DNA of 64,000 nucleotides from NCBI RefSeq assembly GCF_017573465.1, contig NZ_JAGEPF010000005.1, positions 310,001-374,000 on the forward strand. The letters run 5' to 3'. Origin of the DNA: Actinomadura violacea (GTDB lineage Bacteria > Actinomycetota > Actinomycetes > Streptosporangiales > Streptosporangiaceae). Shown in pieces: positions 27,516 to 36,159 of the stretch (its first letter is position 1; each line of letters starts with the position of its first letter). Both the position numbers and the translations under genes were made by a program. Below the pieces are notes generated by a model. The model was not told the DNA's origin, did no database searches, and saw only the letters and a program-made list of their open reading frames with translations.

Positions 27516-28133
27516 TCAGCGGCGGACGGCCTCGGCGAGCCGGTTCGTCATGGCCGTCTTCACCGACGGCCATTCCGGCGCGACGACCGAGAACATGGCC
27601 GAGTCGCGCAGGGTGCCCTCCTCGCCCGGCGCCCATGACGGCGACCAGCACCGCAGGACGCCCTCGAAGTGCACGCCGAGCCGTTCGATGGCCCGCCGTG
27701 ACCGTTCGTTGCGGGCGTCGGTCTTGAGGTCGACGCGCGTGACGTCGAGGGTCTCGAACGCGTGGGTGAACAGCAGCTTCTTCGCCTCGACGTTGATGCC
27801 GGTGCCCTGCGCGGACGCGGCGAGCCACGTCCAGCCGATCTCGATCGCGCACAGCCGGTCGGTGCCGGGCCAGGTGCGCGGGTCCCACAGGCCGGTGTGT
27901 CCGACCGCCTTCCCGTCCGCCAGCCTGACCTGCGCGAACGGCGTCAGGCCGGGCCGTGCGAGCTGGGTCGCGACGTAGCCCTCCATGTCGGCGGCACCGG
28001 GCACGAGCGTGTACCCGTACGAGGAGCGGTTCTCCTCGGCGGCCTCGGCGAGGTCCGGCACGTGGCCGGTGGTGAGCGGTTCGAGCCGGACGAGCGTTCC
28101 GGCCAGCACGGGGACATCGGGGCGCACGCCCAT
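27516..28133 (-). CDS. GNAT acetyltransferase, RimJ/RimL type
   Basis: Protein of 205 residues: LVRLEPLTTGHVPDLAEAAEE at the start, IEIGWTWLAASAQGTGINVEAKKLL carrying the acetyl-CoA-binding QGTGIN loop, and NERSRRAIERLGVHFEGVLR at the end, as in RimL-like N-acetyltransferases of protein N-termini or small amines. ATG 28133 is chosen because AGGAGAAGG stands just before it; an upstream in-frame start at 28196 would add 21 unrelated residues. Confidence 0.88.
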   Translation of the reverse strand: MGVRPDVPVLAGTLVRLEPLTTGHVPDLAEAAEENRSSYGYTLVPGAADMEGYVATQLARPGLTPFAQVRLADGKAVGHTGLWDPRTWPGTDRLCAIEIGWTWLAASAQGTGINVEAKKLLFTHAFETLDVTRVDLKTDARNERSRRAIERLGVHFEGVLRCWSPSWAPGEEGTLRDSAMFSVVAPEWPSVKTAMTNRLAEAVRR

Positions 28134-28684
28134 CGCCTTCTCCTCATCGCTCCTGGCATTGGCACCTTGCCGCCGGGCAGGTTGCCGGACCGTCACCGGG
28201 CCAGGTCCCTCAGGTCCTCTGGATGATCAGTACGTCGGCATCCTGCCCCGCCCCGCCGCCGCCGTCAACACGTTCCGGACGCCGCCCCCGCGCGCCGAGC
28301 GAGCTTGGGGCGGTCGAACGTGAGGCGCCCGCGTCGCCGGGGCGCCGCCGGCCGCCGGCGCCTCCCCCGGCGGCCGAATGGCCGTCTCGCGCCCAGCCAT
28401 TCGACGCCGATTGAGATTCTCATTTTAATGTGCGTGCTCGAAAGTGTCCCACCGGTCATCCATTGTCGGCGGCACGCGGTATCATCTCCGCCAGATCGCC
28501 CGATTTGTCGCCCTCCTCGGTATGACCGAGCGGCGCGTTGCTTTTACCCCGAACTGTCCGATTCTCCGGGGGTCAGGGACCATGTCGGGAATGTTGGAGC
28601 AAACACCCTCGAAGTCGACGGCGTATTCGCTACCCTCGGTCTCGAACCCGCGATCCGCGGCCCCGCTGGAAGAAGGGACCCCGC
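28134..28684. other. 551-bp gap without a convincing gene
   Basis: The gap lies between the divergent acetyltransferase and DUF397 genes. Reading frames exist but lack both codon bias and recognisable products. A short A/T-rich stretch near 28408-28436 (GAGATTCTCATTTTAATG) could hold a promoter. No repeat or operator stands out. The lower GC content fits regulatory or recently acquired DNA. Confidence 0.5.
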
Positions 28685-28921
28685 ATGCCCGAACGGGCGG
28701 ACGCCGACGCGACCGGCTCAGGCTCCGATGCACGGTCGCACGCGTGGCGTAAGAGCGGTAGATGTCAGGAGACGTGCTGCGTGGAAGTCGCTCGTCATTT
28801 CCCTGACAGCATCGCGGTACGAGACTCGAAACAAGGCAATGCGAGCCCCGTCGTCATCATCTCCCGGGCGGTTCTCCGGGCGCTTCCGAGGCTCTCAGAG
28901 CAGGCCGATCCTCGATCCTGA
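28685..28921 (+). CDS. DUF397 domain protein, divergent copy
   Basis: Protein of 78 residues: HAWRKSGRCQETCCVEVARHF then SIAVRDSKQGNASPVVIISRAVLRAL, the two DUF397 blocks. The second block departs from the usual DPxGxxL pattern and the tail is extended. GGAAGAAGGGA precedes ATG 28685. It converges with an XRE/DUF5753 gene rather than following it, an inverted version of the common arrangement. Confidence 0.78.
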   Translation: MPERADADATGSGSDARSHAWRKSGRCQETCCVEVARHFPDSIAVRDSKQGNASPVVIISRAVLRALPRLSEQADPRS

Positions 28922-28942
28922 TCACGCGTCTGCGCAGCTCCC

Positions 28943-29818
28943 CTACCCGGAGGCGCCCCATCGCTCCGCCGCCCGCGATATCCGGCGCAGCGACTCGTCC
29001 ACAGAAAGGCAGACAGAGCTGAGCGACTCCCAGGAGAGCCGGTACATGTGCGTGACCTCGTCGCGCTGAAGAACCGCCGTGGTCGAAAGGTTCTCCAAGT
29101 AGACGACGTCCGGGAAGGTGACATCGTATGCGGGGGCGAAATCCAGTAGCGTGAAGTCGTCTGCGAATATCGGTTCCCTTTCCACGTCCAGCGGAAGCAC
29201 ATGGATGCGGACGTTCGGCAATGCGGCCACTTCGAGGAGAGCGAGCATCTGCGCTTGCATGACGTCCCGGCCCGCGATGGCCCGCAGGAGCACCGACTCG
29301 TCGATCACTGCCGACAACGTCATCGGATCGTCGCGGCGCAGCACTTCCTGACGGCGCATGCGCAGATCCACCCGGCGCTCGATCTGCCGCCGCGTGGAAA
29401 CGGCGATGGCCCTCCCGCTGCTCAATATCCGGTGCGCGTAATCCCGGCTCTGCAAAAGCCCGGGCACGGCGTACGTCTGGAAGCTGAACGCGGTGCGGGC
29501 CTCGTCCTCCAGCGCGACGAAGGTGCCGAACTCGCCGGCCATGACGTCCCGGTACTCGGCCCACCAGCCCTGTTCTGTCGCGGCCTGCGCTAGGGCCAGC
29601 ACCTCCCCTTTGTGCCCCTCCCCCACCCGGTACGACTCCAGCAGCAAGCGGACATCCGACACCCGGACGCCGATCCGGGCGTTCTCGATGCGGCTCAGCT
29701 TCGAAGGGGACCAGTCCAGCCGGGCCGCGATCTCCTCGACCGTGCCGCCGAGGCGCTCCCGCAGCCGCCGCAACTCGATGCCGAGGCGGCGACGGCGGAC
29801 GGTCGGCGCTGCAGCCAC
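28943..29818 (-). CDS. XRE-family regulator with DUF5753 domain
   Basis: Protein of 291 residues. Helix-turn-helix at about 10-65 (LGIELRRLRERLGGTVEEIA, LDWSPSKLSRIENARIGVRV), then DUF5753 (FSFQTYAVPGLLQSRDYAHR, RMRRQEVLRRDDP, IHVLPLDVEREPIFADDF). GTG start preceded by GGGAGG. Convergent with a DUF397 gene and divergent from the cyclase-like/NACHT pair. The shared 268-bp gap holds TGCA-type inverted repeats, so this regulator may control the NACHT operon. Confidence 0.9.
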   Translation of the reverse strand: MAAAPTVRRRRLGIELRRLRERLGGTVEEIAARLDWSPSKLSRIENARIGVRVSDVRLLLESYRVGEGHKGEVLALAQAATEQGWWAEYRDVMAGEFGTFVALEDEARTAFSFQTYAVPGLLQSRDYAHRILSSGRAIAVSTRRQIERRVDLRMRRQEVLRRDDPMTLSAVIDESVLLRAIAGRDVMQAQMLALLEVAALPNVRIHVLPLDVEREPIFADDFTLLDFAPAYDVTFPDVVYLENLSTTAVLQRDEVTHMYRLSWESLSSVCLSVDESLRRISRAAERWGASG

Positions 29819-30086
29819 CTTGCCTCCCGGCGAATCGGTTCGGCCTTCCGGCCCGGGCCGATCTGCACGTTGCAGGGCAACGATAACCGCGTGCTCCCTC
29901 GATCACCAGACCTCGCGGAACAGTGGTTCCCCACCTTTGACATCATTCTGTCCCACTGGAAGTCGTCAACCTTGCCAGACGGATACGGAGGCCATGCATG
30001 TCGCCGTGCACCTTGCACGGCTTCGGGAACCGGCTGCAAACTATTGTCGGAGGATCTAACAGCAGAGCGAAATTGGGGGCGCTCAG
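29819..30086. promoter_or_regulatory. Divergent promoter region with two TGCAC-(G/C)-TTGCA elements
   Basis: TGCACGTTGCA at 29864-29874 and TGCACCTTGCA at 30007-30017 are near-identical 11-bp inverted repeats, one close to each divergent start. Additional TGCA words lie at 29995 and 30035. A related TGCACGTGCA heads the array at 38050. They are candidate operators of the XRE/DUF5753 regulator. Confidence 0.5.
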
Positions 30087-30728
30087 GTGAGCGGCAACCC
30101 GGTGCACAGAAGCATTCTGGCCGTCGACCTGGAGAACTCGACGGGGGCTCTCCGCACGAATCCCATCAAGGAGGAGTTGCGGAGCCAGATCTACGGCCAG
30201 GTTAAGCGGGCCATGGCGTCCGCGGGCATCGAGGAGCGGTGGTGCGACCCGTTCGAGGACCGCGGCGACGGCGTCCTCGCGCTGTTCCACCCGGTCGACG
30301 AACTGCCGAAGACGCATCTGCTGTCGCGTCTCGTCCCGAGCCTCGCCCGGCAGCTGGCCGAATACAACGAGTCGATATCGGCGACGGAACGGCCGAGCCG
30401 GTGCATGCGCCTCCGGGCCGTCGTGCACGCGGGCGAGATCCACCGGGACGAGAACGGGCCGTTCGGCGAGGCCATCGATCTTGCCGGCCGGTTACTGGAC
30501 GCGCCGACACTGAAGAAATGTCTGCGCGGGTCCAGTGCGCCGCTCGTTCTCGCCGTCTCCGAGGACATCTACTGGGGAATCGTCAAACACGGCTACGACG
30601 GAATCTCCCCCTCGGCGTACCGGCCCGACCTTCGGGTCTCGGTCGCCTCGCGCCGCCGCCGCGGATTCGTCCACGTACCGTCCGAGGCCGTGGAGAACCC
30701 CGAGGAACGGACGATGGCGGTCGCGTGA
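30087..30728 (+). CDS. Stand-alone class III nucleotidyl-cyclase-like domain protein
   Basis: Protein of 213 residues with the cyclase-homology fold common beside or inside STAND ATPases of actinomycetes. It starts RSILAVDLENST (Asp14, a metal ligand position), then CDPFEDRGDGVLALFHP with Asp61 of the GDG turn (second metal), then RLRAVVHAGEIHRDENGPFGEAIDLAGRLLDAP. In active cyclases the last motif reads VNxAxRL; here Asn is replaced by Asp131, while Arg135 remains. It may be a weak or dead cyclase used as a nucleotide sensor. It lies 47 bp before the NACHT gene, same strand, surely one operon. Confidence 0.75.
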   Translation: MSGNPVHRSILAVDLENSTGALRTNPIKEELRSQIYGQVKRAMASAGIEERWCDPFEDRGDGVLALFHPVDELPKTHLLSRLVPSLARQLAEYNESISATERPSRCMRLRAVVHAGEIHRDENGPFGEAIDLAGRLLDAPTLKKCLRGSSAPLVLAVSEDIYWGIVKHGYDGISPSAYRPDLRVSVASRRRRGFVHVPSEAVENPEERTMAVA

Positions 30729-30775
30729 ACCGCCGTTCTCGCCATAATGGCCCGGCCGGGTGAATCGGAGGTGCC

Positions 30776-33700
30776 ATGTCGGTCGAGGTGGCCGCGCTGC
30801 GGGTCGGGACATCGGTCGCGCGGCTGGCCGTCGGGCGGTGGCTCGCCGGGCGCTCCACCCGCGACGCCGCCGGCAAGGACCTCACCGAGCTGATCAGGAC
30901 CGGGTTCCCCGACGAGATCAAGCGGCGGCGTGCGCAACGGCAGTTCGAGGGCATCGCCGACTCGGTCGCCGAGCGGCTCCTGACGTTCGCCGGCAGCGAG
31001 TTCGGCGGGCTCACCGACGGAGACCGCGACGCGGTGCTGTTCGAGGTCGTCCGCACCCTCGACACCGCCGACCTCTCCGACGACGCCTTCTTCGCGGCCG
31101 ACGCCGACCCGGTGAAGTTCGCCCGCGGGCTGCGGTCACGGCTCCCGGCCCGCCGCGCCGAGTTCGAGCTCGGCGAAGCGGGCGCGCACCTCTACGAGGT
31201 CGTGCTGGACGAATACTGCGACTGCCTGGCCCGGATCGTCGTCCACCTGCCGGAGTTCGGCCCGCGCGCGTCCGCCGAGACCCTCGCCCGGCTCAGCGGC
31301 CTCGCCGACCAGGTCGGAGCCGTCCTCGCGCGGCTCCCCGCCCGCACGCTCACCGCACCGGAAGGCGAAGCCGACGACGCCGAATTCACCCGGCGGTATC
31401 TGGCGTCCATCTCCGAATCACTCGACACGCTGGAACTCTTCGGCGTCCGGTTCGAGCGTTTCACCCGCCCGCAGACCGCGCTCAGCGTCGCCTACATCAG
31501 CCTGAACGTCTCCGATGAGAGCGCACGCGAACGGCGCAGAACCCCGCAGGCCGTGCCCGTGAGGGAGTGGCGCGACGAGGTCCGGTCCGGGGCCGTCCGC
31601 GTCGAGACGGCACTGGGCGACCACCGGCTCATGCTCCTGCGCGGCGAGGCGGGCGGCGGCAAGAGCACCCTGCTGCGCTGGCTCGCGATCACGGCGGCGC
31701 GCGGTGCCTTCACCGGACCGCTCGCCGAATGGAACGGCTCCGTCCCGTTCCTCATCAAGCTCCGCAGCCACGCCGGCCGCGCACTGCCGCGCCCGGAGGA
31801 GTTCCTCGACGACGTCGCCGGCAACTTCGCCGGGCTCATGCCGCGCGGCTGGGTGCACCGCAGGCTGCTGTCCGGCCCCGCCCTGCTCCTCGTGGACGGC
31901 GTCGACGAGGTGACGAGCGGCCAGCGCCAAGCCGTCCGGCAATGGCTGAAGAAGCTCGTCACCGAGTTCCCCCACATCCGCGTCATCGTGACCTCGCGCC
32001 CGGCCGCCGCCGGCTCCGACTGGCTGCGCGCCGAAGGCTTCGCGACCGCGTTCCTCGAACAGCTCGCCCCGTCGGATGTGCGGACGCTCGTCCAGCACTG
32101 GCACACCGCCGTCCGCGACTGCGCCGGCATCCCGTGCGCGCCGGAACGCCTGCCGTCCTACGAGGCCCGGCTCCTCGCGCGCCTCGAAGCGGCACCCCAC
32201 CTGCGGACCCTCGTGTCCAGCCCCCTTCTCGCCGCCATGCTCTGCGCGCTCAACCTCGACCGCGAGGCCCTCCCCCGCAACCGCATGGGCCTCTACACGG
32301 CCGCCCTCGAAATGCTCCTGGAAACACGGGACACCAAACGCGGCATCCCGAGCGTCCTCGAACGCGACCAGAAGATCCGGATCCTCCAGGACATCGCGTG
32401 GCAGCTGTCGACCAGCTCCCGCGTTGAACTGCCCAAGACGATGGTCGAACGCCTCGTCGCCGACCGGCTCGCCTCGATGCCGCAGGTCCGCACCTCGTCC
32501 GGCGCGGTACTGGAGGATCTGCTCCAGCGCAGCGGCGTCCTCCGCGAACCCGTTCCCGGACGCATCGACTTCGTCCACCGGACCGTCCAGGAGTACCTCG
32601 CCGCCAAGCAGGCCGCCGACCTCGGCGACATGGACCTCCTCATCCAGAACGCCCACCGTGACACCTGGCGCGAGACCGTCGTCATGGCCGCAGGTCACGC
32701 CAATGAGCCCCTGCGTCGCGAGCTCCTCACCGGCATCCTGATGCGCGCCCGCACGGAGAACCGTCGCGCCCGCACGCTCAAACTGGTGGGGGTCGCCTGC
32801 CTCGAAACGCTCCCGGCCATCCCCGACGACCTGCGCGGAGAGCTCGACCGCTGCCTGGACGACCTCATCCCGCCCCGCGACGAAGCCTCCGCCCCCTCCC
32901 TCGCCACCGCCGGCGACCCCGTCCTCCGCCGCCTCCCCGAGACCCTCGACGACCTCACCGAGGCCGCCGCCAAGGCAGTGATCACGACCGCCTGGCTCAT
33001 CAACGGCCCAGAAGCGCTCGACGCGCTCGCGAGATACGCCTCCGACCAGCGCCCCGAGGTGCAGACCCAGCTATCGAAGGCATGGGCCTACTTCGACACC
33101 GACGAATTCGCCGACCGCGTGCTCGCCCGAAAGCCACCGGGCGGCGGCCTCTTGCTCGTCGATGCCTCACGGCGGCACATGCGGGCGCTCGCCAGAGTGC
33201 CGCCGCTCTCGGACCTTTACTTCCACGCGGACGGCATCGATGACTTCGAGTTCCTCCAACCGCACGCCCGCACCCTGCTCTACCTGCGCCTGTACGCGCT
33301 CGAAACGATGGCGGATTTGCTTCTCCTACCCGACCTGCCTGCGTTGCGGAGTCTCACGGTCGGATTCCCTGGCCTCGACGATCTCAGTTTCTTGGACGGG
33401 CTTCCCCAACTCGCCGAACTCTTGATCCCCCGCGCGCAAGCGATCACCGACTACTCCCCGCTGCGCCGGCAGACCCGGCTGACCACGCTGGCCATGCACG
33501 GCTGCGCACATCTGAACAGCCTCGCGCAACTGCCGCCACTGCAGTCCCTGGACACGTTCGGGATCAGCGACTCCCATCTCACCGAGGGGTTGGCGGAGAT
33601 TCGCGAGTCCATCCCCGGCCTGCGTTGCCTCATGGTGGGCGGTTGCTCCTGGGTGCGAAGCCTGCGCTCCCTCGCCGGCCTTCCTCTCCGAGAACTTCAT

Positions 33701-34033
33701 CTGAACTTCTGCCGGCAGGTGACCGACTTCCGCCCGATCGCCTCGCTGACCGATCTCAGGGCGCTGCGCCTGTCAGGAACGATGATCGATGATCTCGCCC
33801 AACTCGGAAGCCTCCCCAGGCTGACAACGTTGTGGCTTGTGCATTGCGAGCGGCTCTCCGATCTAAGTCCCCTCACCCTCTTGCCTGCCCTGACGGACCT
33901 TTACCTCTACGGCGCTGCGCCGGGGCTCGACCTCTCACCGCTCGCGGCCAACCGGAATCTCACCGTCTACATCGCGGCGGGCCAGGACGTGCGGGGGGCG
34001 GAGGCGTTGGGGCGCCGATTGGTGGTCGTCTGA
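30776..34033 (+). CDS. NACHT-domain STAND ATPase with C-terminal leucine-rich repeats (NLR-like)
   Basis: Protein of 1085 residues. Residues 1-280 form an alpha-helical N-terminal region (VAALRVGTSVARLAVGRWLA), resembling the NACHT N-terminal helical domains. The NACHT ATPase spans about 285-615: Walker A GEAGGGKSTLLRWLA near 290-303, Walker B ALLLVDGVDEV near 368-378, sensor RVIVTSRP near 403, and IDFVHRTVQEYLAAKQA near 597-613. From about 805 to 1070 there are ten or so leucine-rich repeats. Bacterial NACHT proteins of this plan act in anti-phage defence or signal-gated cell death. The cyclase-like partner directly upstream makes this a distinct two-gene module. Confidence 0.88.
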   Translation: MSVEVAALRVGTSVARLAVGRWLAGRSTRDAAGKDLTELIRTGFPDEIKRRRAQRQFEGIADSVAERLLTFAGSEFGGLTDGDRDAVLFEVVRTLDTADLSDDAFFAADADPVKFARGLRSRLPARRAEFELGEAGAHLYEVVLDEYCDCLARIVVHLPEFGPRASAETLARLSGLADQVGAVLARLPARTLTAPEGEADDAEFTRRYLASISESLDTLELFGVRFERFTRPQTALSVAYISLNVSDESARERRRTPQAVPVREWRDEVRSGAVRVETALGDHRLMLLRGEAGGGKSTLLRWLAITAARGAFTGPLAEWNGSVPFLIKLRSHAGRALPRPEEFLDDVAGNFAGLMPRGWVHRRLLSGPALLLVDGVDEVTSGQRQAVRQWLKKLVTEFPHIRVIVTSRPAAAGSDWLRAEGFATAFLEQLAPSDVRTLVQHWHTAVRDCAGIPCAPERLPSYEARLLARLEAAPHLRTLVSSPLLAAMLCALNLDREALPRNRMGLYTAALEMLLETRDTKRGIPSVLERDQKIRILQDIAWQLSTSSRVELPKTMVERLVADRLASMPQVRTSSGAVLEDLLQRSGVLREPVPGRIDFVHRTVQEYLAAKQAADLGDMDLLIQNAHRDTWRETVVMAAGHANEPLRRELLTGILMRARTENRRARTLKLVGVACLETLPAIPDDLRGELDRCLDDLIPPRDEASAPSLATAGDPVLRRLPETLDDLTEAAAKAVITTAWLINGPEALDALARYASDQRPEVQTQLSKAWAYFDTDEFADRVLARKPPGGGLLLVDASRRHMRALARVPPLSDLYFHADGIDDFEFLQPHARTLLYLRLYALETMADLLLLPDLPALRSLTVGFPGLDDLSFLDGLPQLAELLIPRAQAITDYSPLRRQTRLTTLAMHGCAHLNSLAQLPPLQSLDTFGISDSHLTEGLAEIRESIPGLRCLMVGGCSWVRSLRSLAGLPLRELHLNFCRQVTDFRPIASLTDLRALRLSGTMIDDLAQLGSLPRLTTLWLVHCERLSDLSPLTLLPALTDLYLYGAAPGLDLSPLAANRNLTVYIAAGQDVRGAEALGRRLVVV

Positions 34034-34047
34034 GGACGTCGTCGCTG

Positions 34048-34101
34048 CGGGGACGCGGGGGGCGGTGGGGGCGGCGCGGCGGGGACGCGGGGGGCGGTGG
34101 C
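34048..34101 (+). repeat. 22-bp direct repeat after the NACHT gene
   Basis: GCGGGGACGCGGGGGGCGGT plus GG occurs at 34048-34069 and 34080-34101, a 32-bp period. The G-runs could form G-quadruplexes. No coding role seen. Confidence 0.6.
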
Positions 34102-34135
34102 GGCGCTCGGCACGGGGTGGACGGTTACGGAAAGT

Positions 34136-34155
34136 TATCCTGAAATTTCGGGATA
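34136..34155. promoter_or_regulatory. 20-bp near-perfect palindrome, candidate operator
   Basis: TATCCTGAAATTTCGGGATA has nine of ten complementary pairs. It lies in an A/T-richer patch upstream of a short ORF and the MFS exporter gene. No regulator gene is adjacent. Confidence 0.5.
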
Positions 34156-34232
34156 CGGGCGATGAGTTCTTCGTAGTGCGCCGGTCTGCCTGTGCGTCCG
34201 CTTCGAACCGCTCCGCAGGAGGGGAGATCTCG

Positions 34233-34340
34233 ATGTCGCATGCGTCACACTCTGTTGACCTCGAGTGCGGTCGAGGTCGGAGCCTTGAGGCCGGGGAGCA
34301 GCGCAGACCCCGGTCAGAGTGTCGGACCCTCCTGGAATAG
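34233..34340 (+). CDS. Possible 35-residue leader peptide upstream of the MFS gene
   Basis: A short frame starting MSHASHSVDLECGRG and ending ECRTLLE has a near-consensus Shine-Dalgarno, AGGAGGGG (34217-34224), 8 nt before its ATG. It resembles no family known to me. It ends 130 bp before the MFS start, so it could be an attenuator leader or a real small protein; it could equally be chance. Confidence 0.35.
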   Translation: MSHASHSVDLECGRGRSLEAGEQRRPRSECRTLLE

Positions 34341-34470
34341 TCCCGAAGGCCGCGAAGTTTACTCGTTCGCGAAAGTGTCAGTCTCTGCAGTATTTTGCTG
34401 CGGTATCCCCGAGAACGTTCCCCACGGTCCCGCGTGCCCTCGTGCACGGGCCCTGACGATTGGAAGAGAG

Positions 34471-36021
34471 TTGACCGCTCCCGCGTCTCCGCAGACGGCG
34501 GACGGCCCGCTGGAGGACCCGGCCCCCGGAGGCGGCCTTGACCGCGGCGTGCTCGCCGTGGCCATGTGCGTCGTCCTCGGCGCGATCATGTCCATCCTGG
34601 ACGTCACCGTCGTCAACGTCGCGATCAATGACCTGACCAAGGAGTTCCACGCCCCGCTGGCCACCATCCAGTGGGTCGCGACCGGATACACCCTCGCGCT
34701 CGCGACGGTGATCCCGATCACCGGATGGGCCGCGGCGCGGTTCGGCACCAAGCGGCTCTACATGATCTCGATCGGGCTGTTCGTGATCGGCTCGATGCTG
34801 GCCGGGCTGGCCTGGTCGGCGAGCTCGCTGATCGCGTTCCGGGTGCTGCAGGGGCTCGGCGGCGGCATGATCATGCCCGCCGGCATGACGATCCTGACCC
34901 AGGCGGCGGGCCCGAAGCGGGTCGGCCAGGTGATGAGCGTCGTCGGCATCCCGATGCTGCTCGGCCCGATCCTCGGCCCGATCCTCGGCGGCTGGCTGGT
35001 CGACGACGTGTCGTGGCGGTGGATCTTCTTCATCAACCTGCCGATCGGCATCGTCGCGCTGTTCATGTCGGGGCGGATCCTGAAGCGGGACGAGCCGAAG
35101 CGCGGTGAGCGGCTGGACATCCCCGGTCTCATCCTGCTGTCGCCCGGCCTGGCCGCGCTGATCTACGGCCTGGCCAAGGGCGCCGAGCTGAAGGACTTCA
35201 CCAAGCCCGAGGGGCTGATCCCGACGGTGGTCGGCGCGGTCCTGGTGATCGGCTTCGTGGTGCGGGCGCTGAACGCCAAGAGCCCGCTGATCGACCTGCG
35301 GCTGCTCAAGCGCCGGTCGGTGCTCGCCGCGTCCGGCACGATGGTGCTGTTCATGGCGTCGTTCATGGGCGCGATGCTGCTGCTGCCGCTGTACTACCAG
35401 ACGGTCCGCGGGCAGGGCGCCCTGCACTCGGGCCTCCTGCTGGCCCCGCAGGGCCTCGGCGCGATGGTCACGATGCCGATCGGCGGCAAGCTGACCGACC
35501 GGATCGGCCCCGGCCGGGTCGTCCTCGTCGGCATGGTCGTGGTGGTGCTGTCGGTGGCGGGCTTCGCCGCGATCCTGGAGGCCGACACGTCCTTCTGGGC
35601 GCTCGGCTCGGTCCTGTTCGTCATGGGCCTCGGCATGGGCATGACGATGATGCCGACCATGGCCGCCGCGATCCAGACGCTGGAGCACGACGAGGTCCCG
35701 CGGGCCAGCACGATGCTGAACATCATCCAGCAGGTGTCGACGTCGCTCGGCACCGCGCTGATCTCGGTGCTGCTGGCCAACAAGCTGGCGTCCAACCTCA
35801 AGCCGTTCGGCGGGGGCGGAAGCCAGGCGGGGCCGGGCCAGAAGGTCCCGAAGGCGATCATGGACAAGATCGCCGGCCCGATGGCGGACGCGTTCCAGCA
35901 CACCTACTGGTACGCGGTGGGGCTGCTGGTGCTGGCCTTCATCCCGGCGCTGCTCCTGCCGCGCAAGCGGCCGGACACCACCGCCGCGGAGAAGGCCGAA
36001 GTGCCGATCGCGATGCACTAG
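34471..36021 (+). CDS. MFS multidrug exporter, EmrB/QacA (DHA2) type
   Basis: Efflux protein of 516 residues with about 14 membrane helices. Helix 1 has SILDVTVVNVAINDL (DHA2 acidic motif); motif A-like GWAAARFGTKRLYM; motif C region GIPMLLGPILGPILGGWLVD; later MMPTMAAAIQTLEHDEVPRAS. TTG at 34471 is used because GGAAGAGAG stands directly before it; earlier in-frame codons have no ribosome site. The 437-bp leader holds a palindrome and a short ORF, suggesting regulated expression. A hairpin terminator follows. Confidence 0.88.
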   Translation: MTAPASPQTADGPLEDPAPGGGLDRGVLAVAMCVVLGAIMSILDVTVVNVAINDLTKEFHAPLATIQWVATGYTLALATVIPITGWAAARFGTKRLYMISIGLFVIGSMLAGLAWSASSLIAFRVLQGLGGGMIMPAGMTILTQAAGPKRVGQVMSVVGIPMLLGPILGPILGGWLVDDVSWRWIFFINLPIGIVALFMSGRILKRDEPKRGERLDIPGLILLSPGLAALIYGLAKGAELKDFTKPEGLIPTVVGAVLVIGFVVRALNAKSPLIDLRLLKRRSVLAASGTMVLFMASFMGAMLLLPLYYQTVRGQGALHSGLLLAPQGLGAMVTMPIGGKLTDRIGPGRVVLVGMVVVVLSVAGFAAILEADTSFWALGSVLFVMGLGMGMTMMPTMAAAIQTLEHDEVPRASTMLNIIQQVSTSLGTALISVLLANKLASNLKPFGGGGSQAGPGQKVPKAIMDKIAGPMADAFQHTYWYAVGLLVLAFIPALLLPRKRPDTTAAEKAEVPIAMH

Positions 36022-36042
36022 GACGCCGCTGGCGCCCGACAG

Positions 36043-36078
36043 GGCCCCGGTCCGGGAACGAGTTCCCCGGCCGGGGCC
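36043..36078 (+). terminator. GC hairpin after the MFS gene
   Basis: GGCCCCGG...CCGGGAAC at 36043-36059 pairs with GTTCCCCGGCCGGGGCC at 36062-36078 with two mismatches, followed by TT. Located 22 bp after the MFS stop. Confidence 0.65.
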
Positions 36079-36121
36079 TTCGCCGTCCGCGGGCCTCTCA
36101 GGCCCGTCCGGACGGTTCTGC

Positions 36122-36159
36122 GACGACGCGGTCAGGCGGACGACGCGGTCAGGCGGACG
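36122..36159. repeat. 17-bp tandem duplication over the end of the acyl-CoA synthetase gene
   Basis: The unit GACGACGCGGTCAGGCG is repeated 2.2 times with a 17-bp period. It duplicates the gene's stop codon region out of frame, leaving the downstream copy outside the gene. Confidence 0.85.

Noticed and set aside
28444..28752. Plus-strand open frame of about 100 codons before the DUF397 gene
   Set aside because: It lacks codon bias and overlaps the well-supported DUF397 start region in another frame.
36122..36159. Attachment-site-like tandem repeat at the acyl-CoA synthetase end
   Set aside because: It is a simple 17-bp tandem duplication without integrase, second distant copy or other mobile signs.
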